64,000 nt of DNA from Pseudomonadota bacterium (GTDB lineage: Bacteria; Pseudomonadota; Gammaproteobacteria; Xanthomonadales; Xanthomonadaceae), in the NCBI GenBank assembly GCA_023386795.1, contig JAEWJB010000158.1, positions 17,700-81,699 on the forward strand, given 5' to 3'. The translations under genes and the position numbers were made by a program. Position 1 is the stretch's first letter. Each line of letters opens with the position of its first letter. The notes beneath the pieces were generated by a model. The model was not told where the DNA came from and did no database searches. It was given only the letters and a program-made list of their open reading frames with translations. Below are positions 16,689-25,421 of this stretch, piece by piece.

Positions 16689-17306
16689 TCAGCGCGAGAG
16701 CGCGCGCCGCGCGGTCGGCAGCGCCTGCTGCGCCCAGTGCGCGTACATCGCGGCGGAAGGGTGCAGCCCGTCGTCGGCGAGCATGGCGATGTCCTCGGCC
16801 TGCGCGCGGCTGGCCGCGGTGATCTCGACAAAGGCCACGCCCGCCTGCACGCAGACATCGGCGGCGGCGGCATTGAACGCGTCGATCTCGCGCGCCACCC
16901 CGTCCGCGTCGCGGCCCTGCTGGCGGGCGAAGGGGGTACGGCCCCAGTCGGGGATCGATACCACCACCACGCGCGACACGTCGCCGCCCGCGAATCCGAT
17001 CGCCTGGTCGAGCAGTTCGCCGAATTGCGAGCGATAGGTGTCCAGCGGCCAGCCCCGATACTGGTTGTTCACCCCGATGGCGAGGCTGACCAGCGCATAC
17101 GGGCCCACCGGCGCGGCAGCGGCGATGCCGGCCTGCAACTCGTCGGTGGTCCAGCCGGTGGTGGCGATGTAGTGGGGTGCGTCCAGCGCGAAGCCTTCGG
17201 CACTTAGCCGGGCGGCCAGCTGTGCCGGCCAGCGCCCGTCTTCGGCGACCCCTTCGCCGATGGTGTAGGAGTCGCCCAGCGCGAGGAACCGCGCGGCACC
17301 GCTCAT
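16689..17306 (-). CDS. SGNH/GDSL hydrolase
   Basis: This 205-residue esterase has block I LALGDSYTIGEG (catalytic Ser), block III LAIGVNNQYRG and block V DGLHPSAAMYAHW (Asp and His). No signal peptide is present, so it is probably cytoplasmic and acts on a small ester. Its start overlaps the alaA stop by four bases (ATGA), implying coupled translation. Confidence 0.87.
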   Translation of the reverse strand: MSGAARFLALGDSYTIGEGVAEDGRWPAQLAARLSAEGFALDAPHYIATTGWTTDELQAGIAAAAPVGPYALVSLAIGVNNQYRGWPLDTYRSQFGELLDQAIGFAGGDVSRVVVVSIPDWGRTPFARQQGRDADGVAREIDAFNAAAADVCVQAGVAFVEITAASRAQAEDIAMLADDGLHPSAAMYAHWAQQALPTARRALSR

Positions 17307-18574
17307 GCGGCGCTGCGCGGCTTCAGCGGCACGACCTTCTGCGCCGTCTCGGCGCGGCGGGCCAGGGCCCGGTCGATGCGCGCGAAGACGTCGCGCATCA
17401 CCGAGGCTTCCGGCAGCAGGGTGACGCGGAAGTGGTTGCGATAGGGCACGTTGAAGCTCGAGCCCGGCACGACCAGCACGCCTTCCTCGTTCATCAGGTC
17501 CAGTGCGAAGGCATGGTCGTCGAAGCCACGCGCCGCGTGCCCGACCACCGCCGGGAAGGCGTAGAGCGCCCCGGCCGGCTTCACCAGCGAAAGGTGCTCG
17601 CTCGCCTCGCAGGCCTCGATCACCGCGCGGCGGGTTTCATACAGGCGGCCGCCCGGCGCGGTGAGCTCGGAGATGGTGTCCACGCCGTTCACCGCCGCCA
17701 CGATGGCGTATTGCCCCGGCACGTTGGCGCACAGGCGCAGCGCGCCCAGCAGGTCCAGCGCGTTGCGGAAATCGTGCACGCGCTCGGCATCGCCGGAGAG
17801 CAGCGCCCAGCCCACGCGCCAGCCGCAGGCGCGGTGCACCTTGGACAGGCCGCTGAAGGTCACGCAGGGATGATCGCCGGCCAGCGGCGCGACCGGCTGG
17901 AAGGTGGCGTCGTCGTAGAGGATCTGGTCGTAGATCTCGTCCACCAGCAGCAGCAAGTCATGCTTGCGTGCGACGGCAACGATCTTCTCCAGCAGCTCGC
18001 GCGGGTAGCTCGCGCCGCTGGGGTTGTTGGGGTTGATCAGCACGATGGCGCGCGTGCGCGAGGACACCAGTGCCTCGATCTCGACCGGGTCGGGCTGGAA
18101 GCCGTTTTCCGGGGCGCAGCGGTAGTACACCGGGCGGCCGTCGTTGAGGATCGTGGAAGCCGACCACAGCGGGTAGTCCGGCGAAGGCACCAGCACTTCG
18201 TCGCCCGGGTTGAGCAGCGCCCGCAGCGCCAGGTCGATCAGCTCGCTGACGCCGTTGCCCAGGAAGATGCGGTCCGGGTGCGCATCCGGGTGCTGGCGGC
18301 GCGCGTAACACTCGGCGATCGCCTCGCGCGCCACCGGCAGGCCCTGCTGGTGGGTGTAGGGATCGGTGCGGCCCATGTCGTCGGCGATGGCGCGCTGCAG
18401 GTGTTCCGGGGCACGGAAGCCGAACGCGCCGGGGTTGCCGATGTTGAGCTTGATGAGCTTGCGGCCCTGCGCCTCCAGGTCCCGGGCTCGCCGCGCCAGT
18501 TCGCCCCGGATCTCGTAGCGGACTTCGGACAGGCGCTCGCGGATGGCGAGCGGCTTCAGCGGCGGATTGGACAT
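17303..18574 (-). CDS. alaA: AlaA-type pyridoxal-phosphate aminotransferase
   Basis: This 423-residue fold-type I aminotransferase has LNIGNPGAFGF, the PDYPLW substrate segment, NPNNPSGASYP, DEIYDQILYD and the PLP lysine in FSGLSKVHRACGWRVGW. These match the AlaA/alanine-type transaminases that make alanine from pyruvate and glutamate. The start at 18574 (MSNPPLKPLA) is the family start, although the frame stays open upstream. It is divergent from rsgA. Confidence 0.87.
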   Translation of the reverse strand: MSNPPLKPLAIRERLSEVRYEIRGELARRARDLEAQGRKLIKLNIGNPGAFGFRAPEHLQRAIADDMGRTDPYTHQQGLPVAREAIAECYARRQHPDAHPDRIFLGNGVSELIDLALRALLNPGDEVLVPSPDYPLWSASTILNDGRPVYYRCAPENGFQPDPVEIEALVSSRTRAIVLINPNNPSGASYPRELLEKIVAVARKHDLLLLVDEIYDQILYDDATFQPVAPLAGDHPCVTFSGLSKVHRACGWRVGWALLSGDAERVHDFRNALDLLGALRLCANVPGQYAIVAAVNGVDTISELTAPGGRLYETRRAVIEACEASEHLSLVKPAGALYAFPAVVGHAARGFDDHAFALDLMNEEGVLVVPGSSFNVPYRNHFRVTLLPEASVMRDVFARIDRALARRAETAQKVVPLKPRSAA

Positions 18575-18706
18575 GGCGGTGGTGGACGGGGCCGTAGGGG
18601 CGTGGAAGCCGCATGGTAGCCCAATTGCAGCGGTGCGGCAGGGCAAAAACGCCATGCGTGGCGAGGACTTGCCGGCCAGGGGGCAAGGGCCCGGCGAGGG
18701 CCCCGG

Positions 18707-18741
18707 GCGACTGCGACGCGGCCAGCGCCTAGAATCGCCGG
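18707..18741 (+). promoter_or_regulatory. rsgA promoter giving a probably leaderless mRNA
   Basis: TAGAAT (18730-18735) ends 6 bases before the rsgA ATG (18742), with a weak -35 GCGACT at 18707-18712. Transcription would then start at or next to the A of the ATG. No ribosome site is present. Confidence 0.55.
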
Positions 18742-19866
18742 ATGACAGATGCTTCCCTCGACTTCGACGCGTTGCGCGTGATCGGCTGGCCCTGGCCAGG
18801 CCCGCCCGCCGAGCCGGCCTGGCAGGCCCTGCTGGATGCCCATCCGGCCGCACGCCCGGCGCGTGTCATCGAGCAGCATCGCTCCGGCTACGTGGTGGCC
18901 GATGCGCCGGAGGCGGCGATCAAGGCCGAGTCCCCGCCGGAATGGCAACGCCCCCCGGGCTTCAAGAAAGGCCACGCGCCGGCGCACGAGCGCGCCGCGG
19001 TGGGCGACTGGGTGCTGCTGGAGGGCAAGCGCATCGTGGCACTGCTGCCGCGGCGCACGGCGATCAAGCGCGGCGCGGCCGGCGAGCATTACCAGCAACA
19101 AGTGATCGCGGCGAACATCGATGCGGTGTTCATCGTCTGCGGCCTGGATGCCGATTTCAATCCGCGCCGCATCGAACGCTACCGCCTGCTGGTGGGCAGC
19201 GGCGGCGCCGAGCCGGTGGTGGTGCTGACCAAGGCCGATACCGGCACCGACGTGCCGGGCGCGGTCGCCGCGCTGGTGGAGCTGGCCGCGCAGCATGTCG
19301 CCGTGCGGGCGGTGAACGCGCGCGACCCGCACAGCGTCTCCTCGCTGGCGCCGTGGCTGGGGCCGGGCAAGACCGTGGTACTGGTGGGCTCTTCGGGCGC
19401 TGGCAAATCCACGCTGACCAACACGTTGCTGGGCGAGGAGCGCATGCGTACCGGCGCGGTGCGCGACAGCGATTCGCGCGGCCGCCATACCACCACGTTC
19501 CGCTCGCTGATGACGCTGCCTTCGGGCGCCTGCGTGATCGACACGCCCGGCATGCGCGAGCTCAAGCCGACCGGCGAGGAAGACCTGGCCGACGGCGGTT
19601 TCGCCGATATCGAAGCGCTCGCCGCGCAATGCCGCTTCCGCGATTGTTCGCACGGCGCCGAGCCGGGCTGCGCGGTGCGCGCCGCCATCGAGAGGGGCGA
19701 ACTCGATCCGGCGCGCCTGGCCAATTACCTCAAGCTGCGCGATGAAGTGGCCGGCGCGGCCGACAAGCTCGCCACGCGGCTCGCTCAGAAGGCCGAGACG
19801 CGCGCACCGGGCAAGGGGCCGGGCAAGGCGGCCCCCAGGCGCCCGGACGGGAAAGCCCGCCGGTGA
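18742..19866 (+). CDS. rsgA: Ribosome small-subunit biogenesis GTPase RsgA
   Basis: This 374-residue circularly permuted GTPase shows an OB-like N-domain, then G4 LTKAD, G1 GSSGAGKST and G3 DTPGMRE in the permuted order. A C-terminal zinc site follows (CRFRDCSHGAEPGC), then a basic tail (KGPGKAAPRRPDGKARR). RsgA checks the decoding centre of the 30S subunit late in assembly. The transcript is probably leaderless, and the stop overlaps the next gene (GTGA). Confidence 0.93.
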   Translation: MTDASLDFDALRVIGWPWPGPPAEPAWQALLDAHPAARPARVIEQHRSGYVVADAPEAAIKAESPPEWQRPPGFKKGHAPAHERAAVGDWVLLEGKRIVALLPRRTAIKRGAAGEHYQQQVIAANIDAVFIVCGLDADFNPRRIERYRLLVGSGGAEPVVVLTKADTGTDVPGAVAALVELAAQHVAVRAVNARDPHSVSSLAPWLGPGKTVVLVGSSGAGKSTLTNTLLGEERMRTGAVRDSDSRGRHTTTFRSLMTLPSGACVIDTPGMRELKPTGEEDLADGGFADIEALAAQCRFRDCSHGAEPGCAVRAAIERGELDPARLANYLKLRDEVAGAADKLATRLAQKAETRAPGKGPGKAAPRRPDGKARR

Positions 19867-21131
19867 GCATGGCCGACCCCGCCCTGGCCCGCCACGCGGC
19901 GCTGGACGCGCGGATGGTGGCGGCGGTGCGCGGCATCCGCCTGCTCGGCCTGACCAGCTGGCCGTCCTCTTTGCAGGCGCCCTTCCTGGAAAGCGTCGCA
20001 CGCGGCAAACCGCGGCTGCCGCAGGTCGAGTATCCAAGGCTGGACTTCACCGAGGTGCGGCGCGAGCTGGCCGCCATTGCCGCCGAAGCCGATCCGCAAT
20101 ATCCCCTGGGCGCCTACCTGCGCGCCTCGATCCACAGCTGGGACCTGGCCGCCGCCTTGCTGGAATCGCTCGGCACCGCGGCCGCGGGCGAGTATTCGGC
20201 GCAGTTGTTCGGCCTTCCCGACGACCCGATGCCCGGGCAGGGGCCGAGTACGCGCGAGGCGGCGCGGCACTTCATCCAGATCGCGCGCGAACTGGACAAC
20301 GAACTGCTAGCGCCCGAGGAGCAGGTGCCGGTCTCGGCCACCGCCCTGCAGTTGCAGTTGCAGAGCGACCTGGACGACTTCTTCGACACGCGCATGATCA
20401 CCGTCGAGCTGGACCCGGACCTCATCGCCAAGGCCGCCGCCGGCGCGCACCGCATCCGCCTGCGCAGCGGCGCGATGTTCAGCGACTACGACCGCGCGCA
20501 GCTGTTCCACCACGAAGCGCTGGTGCATTCGCTCACCGCGCTCAACGGACGCGAGCAGGTGCACCTGCCGAGCCTGGCGCTGTCCTCGCCGCGCGTGACC
20601 GCCACGCAGGAAGGGCTGGCGACGTTCGCCGAACAAATCACCGGCAGCATCGACATCGAGCGGATGAAGCGCATCAGCCTGCGCATCGAGGCGGTGGCGA
20701 TGGCGCGCGAGGGTGCGGACTTCATCCAGGTGTTCGACTACTTCCGCCAGGCCGGACAGAACGCGCAGGAAAGTTTCGCCTCCGCCCAGCGCGTGTTCCG
20801 CGGCGTGCCACCCAGTGGCGGACACGCCTTCAGCAAGGACACGGTGTACTTGCGCGGCCTGGTGGCCGTGCACACCTTCTTCCGCCAGGCACTGCAGCAG
20901 GACGAACTGCGCCTGTGCCGCTGGCTGTTCGCCGGCAAGATGGCGCTGGAGGACGTGGCGCCCTTCGCGCCGCTGTTCGAAGCGGGCGTGCTGGCGCCGC
21001 CGCGATGGCTGCCGCGCTGGGTCAGCCGCGCCAGCGGGCTGGCCGGGATGCTGGCGTTCTCGCTGTTCGCCAACCGCATCCGCATGGATCGGCTGGCGGG
21101 CTTCGACCTGCAGCCCGCGCCACCGCCTTGA
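19863..21131 (+). CDS. QEGLA-motif (DUF1704) putative metallopeptidase
   Basis: The 422-residue protein belongs to the DUF1704/'flavohemoglobin expression-modulating QEGLA motif' family. The motif FHHEALVHSLTALNG contains HExxxH, and TATQEGLATFAE supplies the downstream glutamate. This is the zinc arrangement of the animal tubulin carboxypeptidase MATCAP, which is in the same family, so a peptidase activity is likely. The start is GTG at 19863, overlapping the rsgA stop, or ATG at 19869. The coupling to rsgA is noteworthy but the substrate is unknown. Confidence 0.85.
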   Translation: MSMADPALARHAALDARMVAAVRGIRLLGLTSWPSSLQAPFLESVARGKPRLPQVEYPRLDFTEVRRELAAIAAEADPQYPLGAYLRASIHSWDLAAALLESLGTAAAGEYSAQLFGLPDDPMPGQGPSTREAARHFIQIARELDNELLAPEEQVPVSATALQLQLQSDLDDFFDTRMITVELDPDLIAKAAAGAHRIRLRSGAMFSDYDRAQLFHHEALVHSLTALNGREQVHLPSLALSSPRVTATQEGLATFAEQITGSIDIERMKRISLRIEAVAMAREGADFIQVFDYFRQAGQNAQESFASAQRVFRGVPPSGGHAFSKDTVYLRGLVAVHTFFRQALQQDELRLCRWLFAGKMALEDVAPFAPLFEAGVLAPPRWLPRWVSRASGLAGMLAFSLFANRIRMDRLAGFDLQPAPPP

Positions 21132-21134
21132 GCC

Positions 21135-22472
21135 TCAGCGCGTGCCCACCCACGGGAACAGCCCCAGCGCGAGCGAGGCCAGCAGCAGTACCGCACACAC
21201 CAGCACCGCCCATTTCAGCGTGAAGCGCTGGAAGTCGGCGAAGTCCACCCGGGTCAAGGCGACCAGCAAATAGGTGGCCGGTACCAGCGGGCTGAGCAGG
21301 TGCACCGGCTGGCCGATCAGCGAGGCGCGCGCCATCTGCAGCGGGGTGATGCCGTAGTGCGAGCCCGCCTCCGCAAGCACCGGCAACACACCGAAATAGA
21401 ACGCGTCGTTGGACATGAAGAAGGTGAAGGGCAGGCTGGCCACCGCGGTGATGACCGCCAGGTATGGCCCCAGCGACTCCGGCAGCACCGCCAGGAAGCT
21501 GCGGCTCATCGCCTCCACCATGCCCGTGTGCTGGAGGATGCCGGTGAAGATGCCGGCCGCGAAGATCACCGACACCACCGGCAACACGTTGCCGGCATGG
21601 TGGATGACGCGCCGCCGCTGCTCGGCCAGGTCGCGATAGTTGATCAATACCGCCAGCGCGAAGCCGGTCATGAACAGCACCGACATCGGCAGCAGGCCCA
21701 TCACCAGCCCGGTCATCAGCGCCACGGTCAGCGCGGCATTGATCCAGCGCAGGCGCGGCCGCTTCAACGCGCTCACCGCGGGGTCCTCGACGTCTTCGCC
21801 CGTGCCGTGCGGCGGCACGGCTGCGGCCGTCTCCAGCGTCAAGTACCCGAGCCGGCGGCGTTCGCGCAGCCCCAGCCACCAGGCGAACCCGGCAATGCCG
21901 ACCAGCGCCACGATCATGACCGGGATGAACGGCAGGAAGACTTCCGTGGGGTCCACTTGCAGCGCGGTGGCGGCGCGCGCGGTGGGGCCGCCCCACGGGG
22001 TGAGATTCATCACGCCGCTGCACAGCATGGTGACCCCGGCCAGCTTGAGCGTATCCATGCGCAGGCGCTGGTAGACCGGCAGCATCGCCGAGACGGTGAT
22101 CATGTAGGTGGTCGAGCCATCGCCATCCAGGCCGATCAGCATCGCCAGCACCGCGTTGCCGACCACGATGCGCGCCGGGTCGTGTCCGACGAGGCGCAGG
22201 ATCAGGCCGATCATCGGGTCGAACAGGCCGGCGTCTATCATGATCCCGAAGTAGAGCACCGCGAACATCAGCATCACGGCGGTGGGCGCGATGCGGCTGA
22301 TGCCGTCGACCATCATGTCCTTCAGCGGCATCGTGAAGCCGCCGACCATTGCGCTGGCCAGCAGCGCGAAGGCGATGGGCACCAGGATCAGCGCCACCAG
22401 CGGCGACAGGCGGCGGGCCATGATCAGACCCATGAACACCACCACCATGCCGTAACCGAGCAAGGTCAGCAT
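21135..22472 (-). CDS. citM: CitMHS-family citrate/metal transporter
   Basis: This 445-residue inner-membrane protein has about 11-12 hydrophobic segments and CitMHS features: MLTLLGYGMVVVFMGLIM at the start, GLDGDGSTTYMITV, MNLTPWGGPTARAA, and FFMSNDAFYFGVLP in the C-half. Family members import citrate complexed with a divalent metal, driven by protons. It converges with the QEGLA gene with 3 bases between stops. The porin and response regulator next to it suggest an organic-acid uptake regulon. Confidence 0.9.
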   Translation of the reverse strand: MLTLLGYGMVVVFMGLIMARRLSPLVALILVPIAFALLASAMVGGFTMPLKDMMVDGISRIAPTAVMLMFAVLYFGIMIDAGLFDPMIGLILRLVGHDPARIVVGNAVLAMLIGLDGDGSTTYMITVSAMLPVYQRLRMDTLKLAGVTMLCSGVMNLTPWGGPTARAATALQVDPTEVFLPFIPVMIVALVGIAGFAWWLGLRERRRLGYLTLETAAAVPPHGTGEDVEDPAVSALKRPRLRWINAALTVALMTGLVMGLLPMSVLFMTGFALAVLINYRDLAEQRRRVIHHAGNVLPVVSVIFAAGIFTGILQHTGMVEAMSRSFLAVLPESLGPYLAVITAVASLPFTFFMSNDAFYFGVLPVLAEAGSHYGITPLQMARASLIGQPVHLLSPLVPATYLLVALTRVDFADFQRFTLKWAVLVCAVLLLASLALGLFPWVGTR

Positions 22473-22674
22473 GCGGCACCCCGCGTCGGGCGCGTCCGGT
22501 GACGACGGGGATGGCGCCGCGCCCGACGGGCGGCCCCGTGGCTTGCATGTGTCATGTCACCCTCCCAGGTGCAGGCTGTATGGCTGTGGGAGGGAGACTG
22601 GAATCTCGCCGGAACGCGCGCTGCCGCGGATCGGCATGAACGGCCGAACCGTATGAATATTCCAACGCGCCCGA
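22473..22674. promoter_or_regulatory. citM upstream region with a shared GTTGGAATA box
   Basis: CCCTCCCA (22560-22567) pairs with TGGGAGGG (22587-22594). On the minus strand, CGTTGGAATATTC (22655-22667) repeats 12 of 13 bases of the box at 23929-23941 in the porin/response-regulator region, which suggests a common regulator. No clear -35/-10 pair is seen. Confidence 0.45.
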
Positions 22675-23841
22675 TCAGAAGTCGTATTGGACCCGCAGCG
22701 TGGCCGCACGCGTGCGATCGAGCGTGCGATCGATGCGGCGGTCGCGGTTATGGCTCTGGATGAGGTCGAGCATCACGCGTACGTTCTTCGGCATGTACCA
22801 GTTGGCGCCGAGCGTCAGCGCTTCCATGCGGCGGCTGGTCAGGCCCGGGCCGTGGGCGAGGCGCTGGTCCGCCCACAGCGTGTCGTAACGCAACGCCAGC
22901 TCCACGGCGCCGGCGCGATGGCGGGGCGGGGTGATGCGGCTGAAGCGCGCGCCTTTTGCGTCGTAGGCGCGCGACTCGCCGGTGAGGAACACCCCGAGCA
23001 TCGCGTACGCGCCCTGCAGGTCGCCCTGCTGCAGGCCGTCGCGGAAACGCGCGCCACTCCATTCGCCCTGCCACGACCAGCGGCCGCGTAACCGCGCGTA
23101 TTCGAGCGCCCACTTGTCCACGTCGGTATCGCGGCCGGCGGAGAAGTCGATCAGCGTCATGCGGCTGTTGTCGGCGAGATGGCCCGCCGGGCGCGGGCGA
23201 ATCTTCAGCGCGGGGTGGCCGGGTGCGCCGGGCCGGTCGTGGCGCTCGTGGATGAGCGACAGGCCCAGATGCAGCATGTCGTCGTCCCCGCGCACGCGCG
23301 CCCAGGTCGCGCGGCCGGCCAGGCCCTGGCCCTTGTTCGCGGTCACGTCGATGCTTTCCAGTGAGTACGCGCTGGCCGCCCAGGTGGTGGCGCCGACCTG
23401 ATGCTGCCAGCCCAGCCCGAGGCGGTACTGCGGCGCGAGCGTGGACGCCGCCATGCCACGCTCCATGAACATGCCGTAGTTCGAGCCGGTGCGGTCGTCG
23501 AGCATGTAGTGTTGCTTGAACTGGCCCAGGGTGAAGCGACCGGCCGCGGGCGTGTCCAGGATGACGTACATGTCGCGCGCGAGCAGGTCGTGCGGGTCGG
23601 CGAAATCGCCTTCGACCTTGTACTTCAGCGCGAGCAGCCGCCCCGACACCGACAGCCACGCGCGCCGCACCTCGGTGCCGTCGGGATTGGGCGTGCCGCG
23701 GTCGTCGTTGTCGAACGCGGCCGCGTCCAGGTGCAGGCGGCCGCCCAGCCGCGCGCTGACCGGGCCATCGCTGGCATGGGCGCAGGCGGTGGCGGAGAAC
23801 AACAGCAAGCTCGCCCAGGGGCGAAGGAGTACGTGCGACAT
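22675..23841 (-). CDS. OprP/OprO-type porin, paralogue 1
   Basis: This 388-residue outer-membrane beta-barrel protein has a signal peptide (MSHVLLRPWASLLLFSATA...AHA). Alternating amphipathic strands are typical of OprP/OprO porins: LKYKVEGDFAD, FTLGQFKQHYMLDDRTGSNY, LTGESRAYD, LTLGANWYMPKNVRVMLDL, and a terminal aromatic LRVQYDF. The start at 23841 follows GGAAGG. It would let organic anions or phosphate cross the outer membrane. Placement between citM and a response regulator argues for organic acids. Confidence 0.87.
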   Translation of the reverse strand: MSHVLLRPWASLLLFSATACAHASDGPVSARLGGRLHLDAAAFDNDDRGTPNPDGTEVRRAWLSVSGRLLALKYKVEGDFADPHDLLARDMYVILDTPAAGRFTLGQFKQHYMLDDRTGSNYGMFMERGMAASTLAPQYRLGLGWQHQVGATTWAASAYSLESIDVTANKGQGLAGRATWARVRGDDDMLHLGLSLIHERHDRPGAPGHPALKIRPRPAGHLADNSRMTLIDFSAGRDTDVDKWALEYARLRGRWSWQGEWSGARFRDGLQQGDLQGAYAMLGVFLTGESRAYDAKGARFSRITPPRHRAGAVELALRYDTLWADQRLAHGPGLTSRRMEALTLGANWYMPKNVRVMLDLIQSHNRDRRIDRTLDRTRAATLRVQYDF

Positions 23842-23928
23842 GGCGCCTTCCGTGCAGAGCTGAGGAAGGGCCGAGGCTAGGAAGGCGCGTGACGCCGCTC
23901 CGCACCGAAACTGCGTGAACCGCCGGTT

Positions 23929-23945
23929 CGTTGGAATAATCCAAC
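23929..23945. promoter_or_regulatory. Dyad GTTGGAATAATCCAAC between porin and response regulator
   Basis: A perfect 6-bp dyad with an ATAA centre (23930-23945) lies 30 bases before the response-regulator ATG and about 90 bases upstream of the divergent porin start. A half-site with the same CGTTGGAATA core precedes citM. It is a candidate binding site for the LuxR-type regulator next to it. Confidence 0.5.
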
Positions 23946-23974
23946 CGCTGCACCCGCGTGGCAGACTGTCGTCC

Positions 23975-24613
23975 ATGCCCGGACCCACCCTGCTTGTCGC
24001 CGACGACCATCCGCTGTTCCGCGCGGCGGTCATCCACGTGCTGCGCGAGGCGCTGCCGGAAGCCCGCATGCTGGAGGCCTCCAGCGCTGCCACGCTGGGC
24101 CAGATGCTTGGCCAGCACGCGGAAACCGACCTGGTCCTGCTCGACCTGGCCATGCCTGGCGCGCGCGGCTTCTCCGCGCTGCTGCACGTGCGCGGCGAAT
24201 ACCCCGAAGTGCCGGTGGTGGTGATTTCCTCCAATGACCACCCGCGGGTGATCCGCCGCGCGCAGCAGTTCGGCGCAGCCGGCTTCATTCCCAAGTCGGC
24301 GCCGCCGGAAGCCATTGCCACCGCGGTGTCCGCGGTATTGGAGGGCGGCAGCGCGTTCCCGCCGATGCAGGTGGAGCGCTCCGAGGCCGATGCGCACCTG
24401 GCGGCCCGCCTCGCCCAGCTCACCCCGCAGCAGTTCCGCGTGCTGTTGTGCCTGGCCGATGGCCTGCTCAACAAGCAGATCGCCCACCAGCTGGGCCTGG
24501 CCGAGAACACGGTAAAGGTGCACGTCACCGCCATCCTGAAGAAGCTCGACTGCTACAGCCGCACCCAGGCGGCAGTGCTGGTGAAGGCACTGGAGCCGGA
24601 AAGCACGCCGTAG
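23975..24613 (+). CDS. LuxR-type (NarL-family) response regulator
   Basis: This 212-residue protein has a receiver domain with acidic pair VADDHP (about residues 8-11), phospho-acceptor Asp in VLLDLAMPG and Lys in FIPKSA. A GerE helix-turn-helix follows (LTPQQFRVLLCLADGLLNKQIAHQLGL...VKVHVTAILKKL). It is divergent from a porin gene and 0.8 kb from a hybrid sensor kinase, its likely partner. The start at 23975 gives the usual N-terminus; the ribosome site is weak. Confidence 0.92.
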   Translation: MPGPTLLVADDHPLFRAAVIHVLREALPEARMLEASSAATLGQMLGQHAETDLVLLDLAMPGARGFSALLHVRGEYPEVPVVVISSNDHPRVIRRAQQFGAAGFIPKSAPPEAIATAVSAVLEGGSAFPPMQVERSEADAHLAARLAQLTPQQFRVLLCLADGLLNKQIAHQLGLAENTVKVHVTAILKKLDCYSRTQAAVLVKALEPESTP

Positions 24614-24698
24614 CCACGCTGCGAGCGATGCAGTTTCAAGGCTGACAACGCCTGGGCAATGGCCAACGCTGCACGGGTCAAGGCGGCGGAAGCGACCC

Positions 24699-25412
24699 AT
24701 GTCCCCCAGCAGACGAAACCGCAACGCTGTCCCGGCATGGCGGCGTATCGCGCAGGTGCTCGCCGGCGAGATCCGCGAGGCCCGCTGGCGCGATGGCCAC
24801 CGCCTGCCATCGGCCACGCGGCTGGCCGAACGCTTCGGCGTGCATCGCCACACGCTGCGCAAGAGCCTGGCCTGGCTGCGCGCCGAAGGGCTGCTGCAGC
24901 CACAGGGCATGCGCGCCTGCGTGCCGCGCCTGCCGGTGCCGCTGCCGGATTGCCTGTTCCTGCCCGAACACCTGCGTGCACAGGGCATGGCCGCGCGCTG
25001 CGCGCTGCTTGCCTGCGCCACGGTCACCGCCCTGCCGCAAGCCCTGCAAGCCTGCGTGCCCTGCCAGTGGACCGGGCCGTTGCTCCACCTGGCCTACGAA
25101 GTCGCGGCTGACGGCCACCCCATCGCGGTCACCGAGGCGTGGTTGCCGGCTGGCGAGTTCACCGGCCTGAGCATGCACCTGGCGCAGGGCATGGGACTGG
25201 GCGCCGCATTGCGACATTGCGGGATGCGGCCAGCCTCGCGGCGGCACGGCTGGGTGGCGGCGGGGCCGGAGCGCATCACCGCGCTGGCGGCCGAGGCGGT
25301 GGCACCCGATCTCTCGTTGCTCGCCTGCATGCTGGCGCTGGACGAACGAGGTTCGCCCTTGAAGGTCTGCCTACACCACCTGGATGCCGGCCGGGTACGC
25401 CTGCTGGTCTGA
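24699..25412 (+). CDS. GntR/HutC-family regulator with UTRA-like domain
   Basis: The 237-residue protein has an N-terminal winged helix (WRRIAQVLAGEIREARWRDG, RLPSATRLAERFGVHRHTLR) typical of GntR proteins. A ligand-binding half in UTRA style follows (HLAYEVAADGHPIAVTEAWLPA, ITALAAEAVAPDLSLL). Its layout is closest to PhnF-type regulators. The ligand is unknown, and no phosphonate genes are nearby. It is convergent with the hybrid kinase gene. Confidence 0.8.
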   Translation: MSPSRRNRNAVPAWRRIAQVLAGEIREARWRDGHRLPSATRLAERFGVHRHTLRKSLAWLRAEGLLQPQGMRACVPRLPVPLPDCLFLPEHLRAQGMAARCALLACATVTALPQALQACVPCQWTGPLLHLAYEVAADGHPIAVTEAWLPAGEFTGLSMHLAQGMGLGAALRHCGMRPASRRHGWVAAGPERITALAAEAVAPDLSLLACMLALDERGSPLKVCLHHLDAGRVRLLV

Positions 25413-25421
25413 GCGCTGCCT

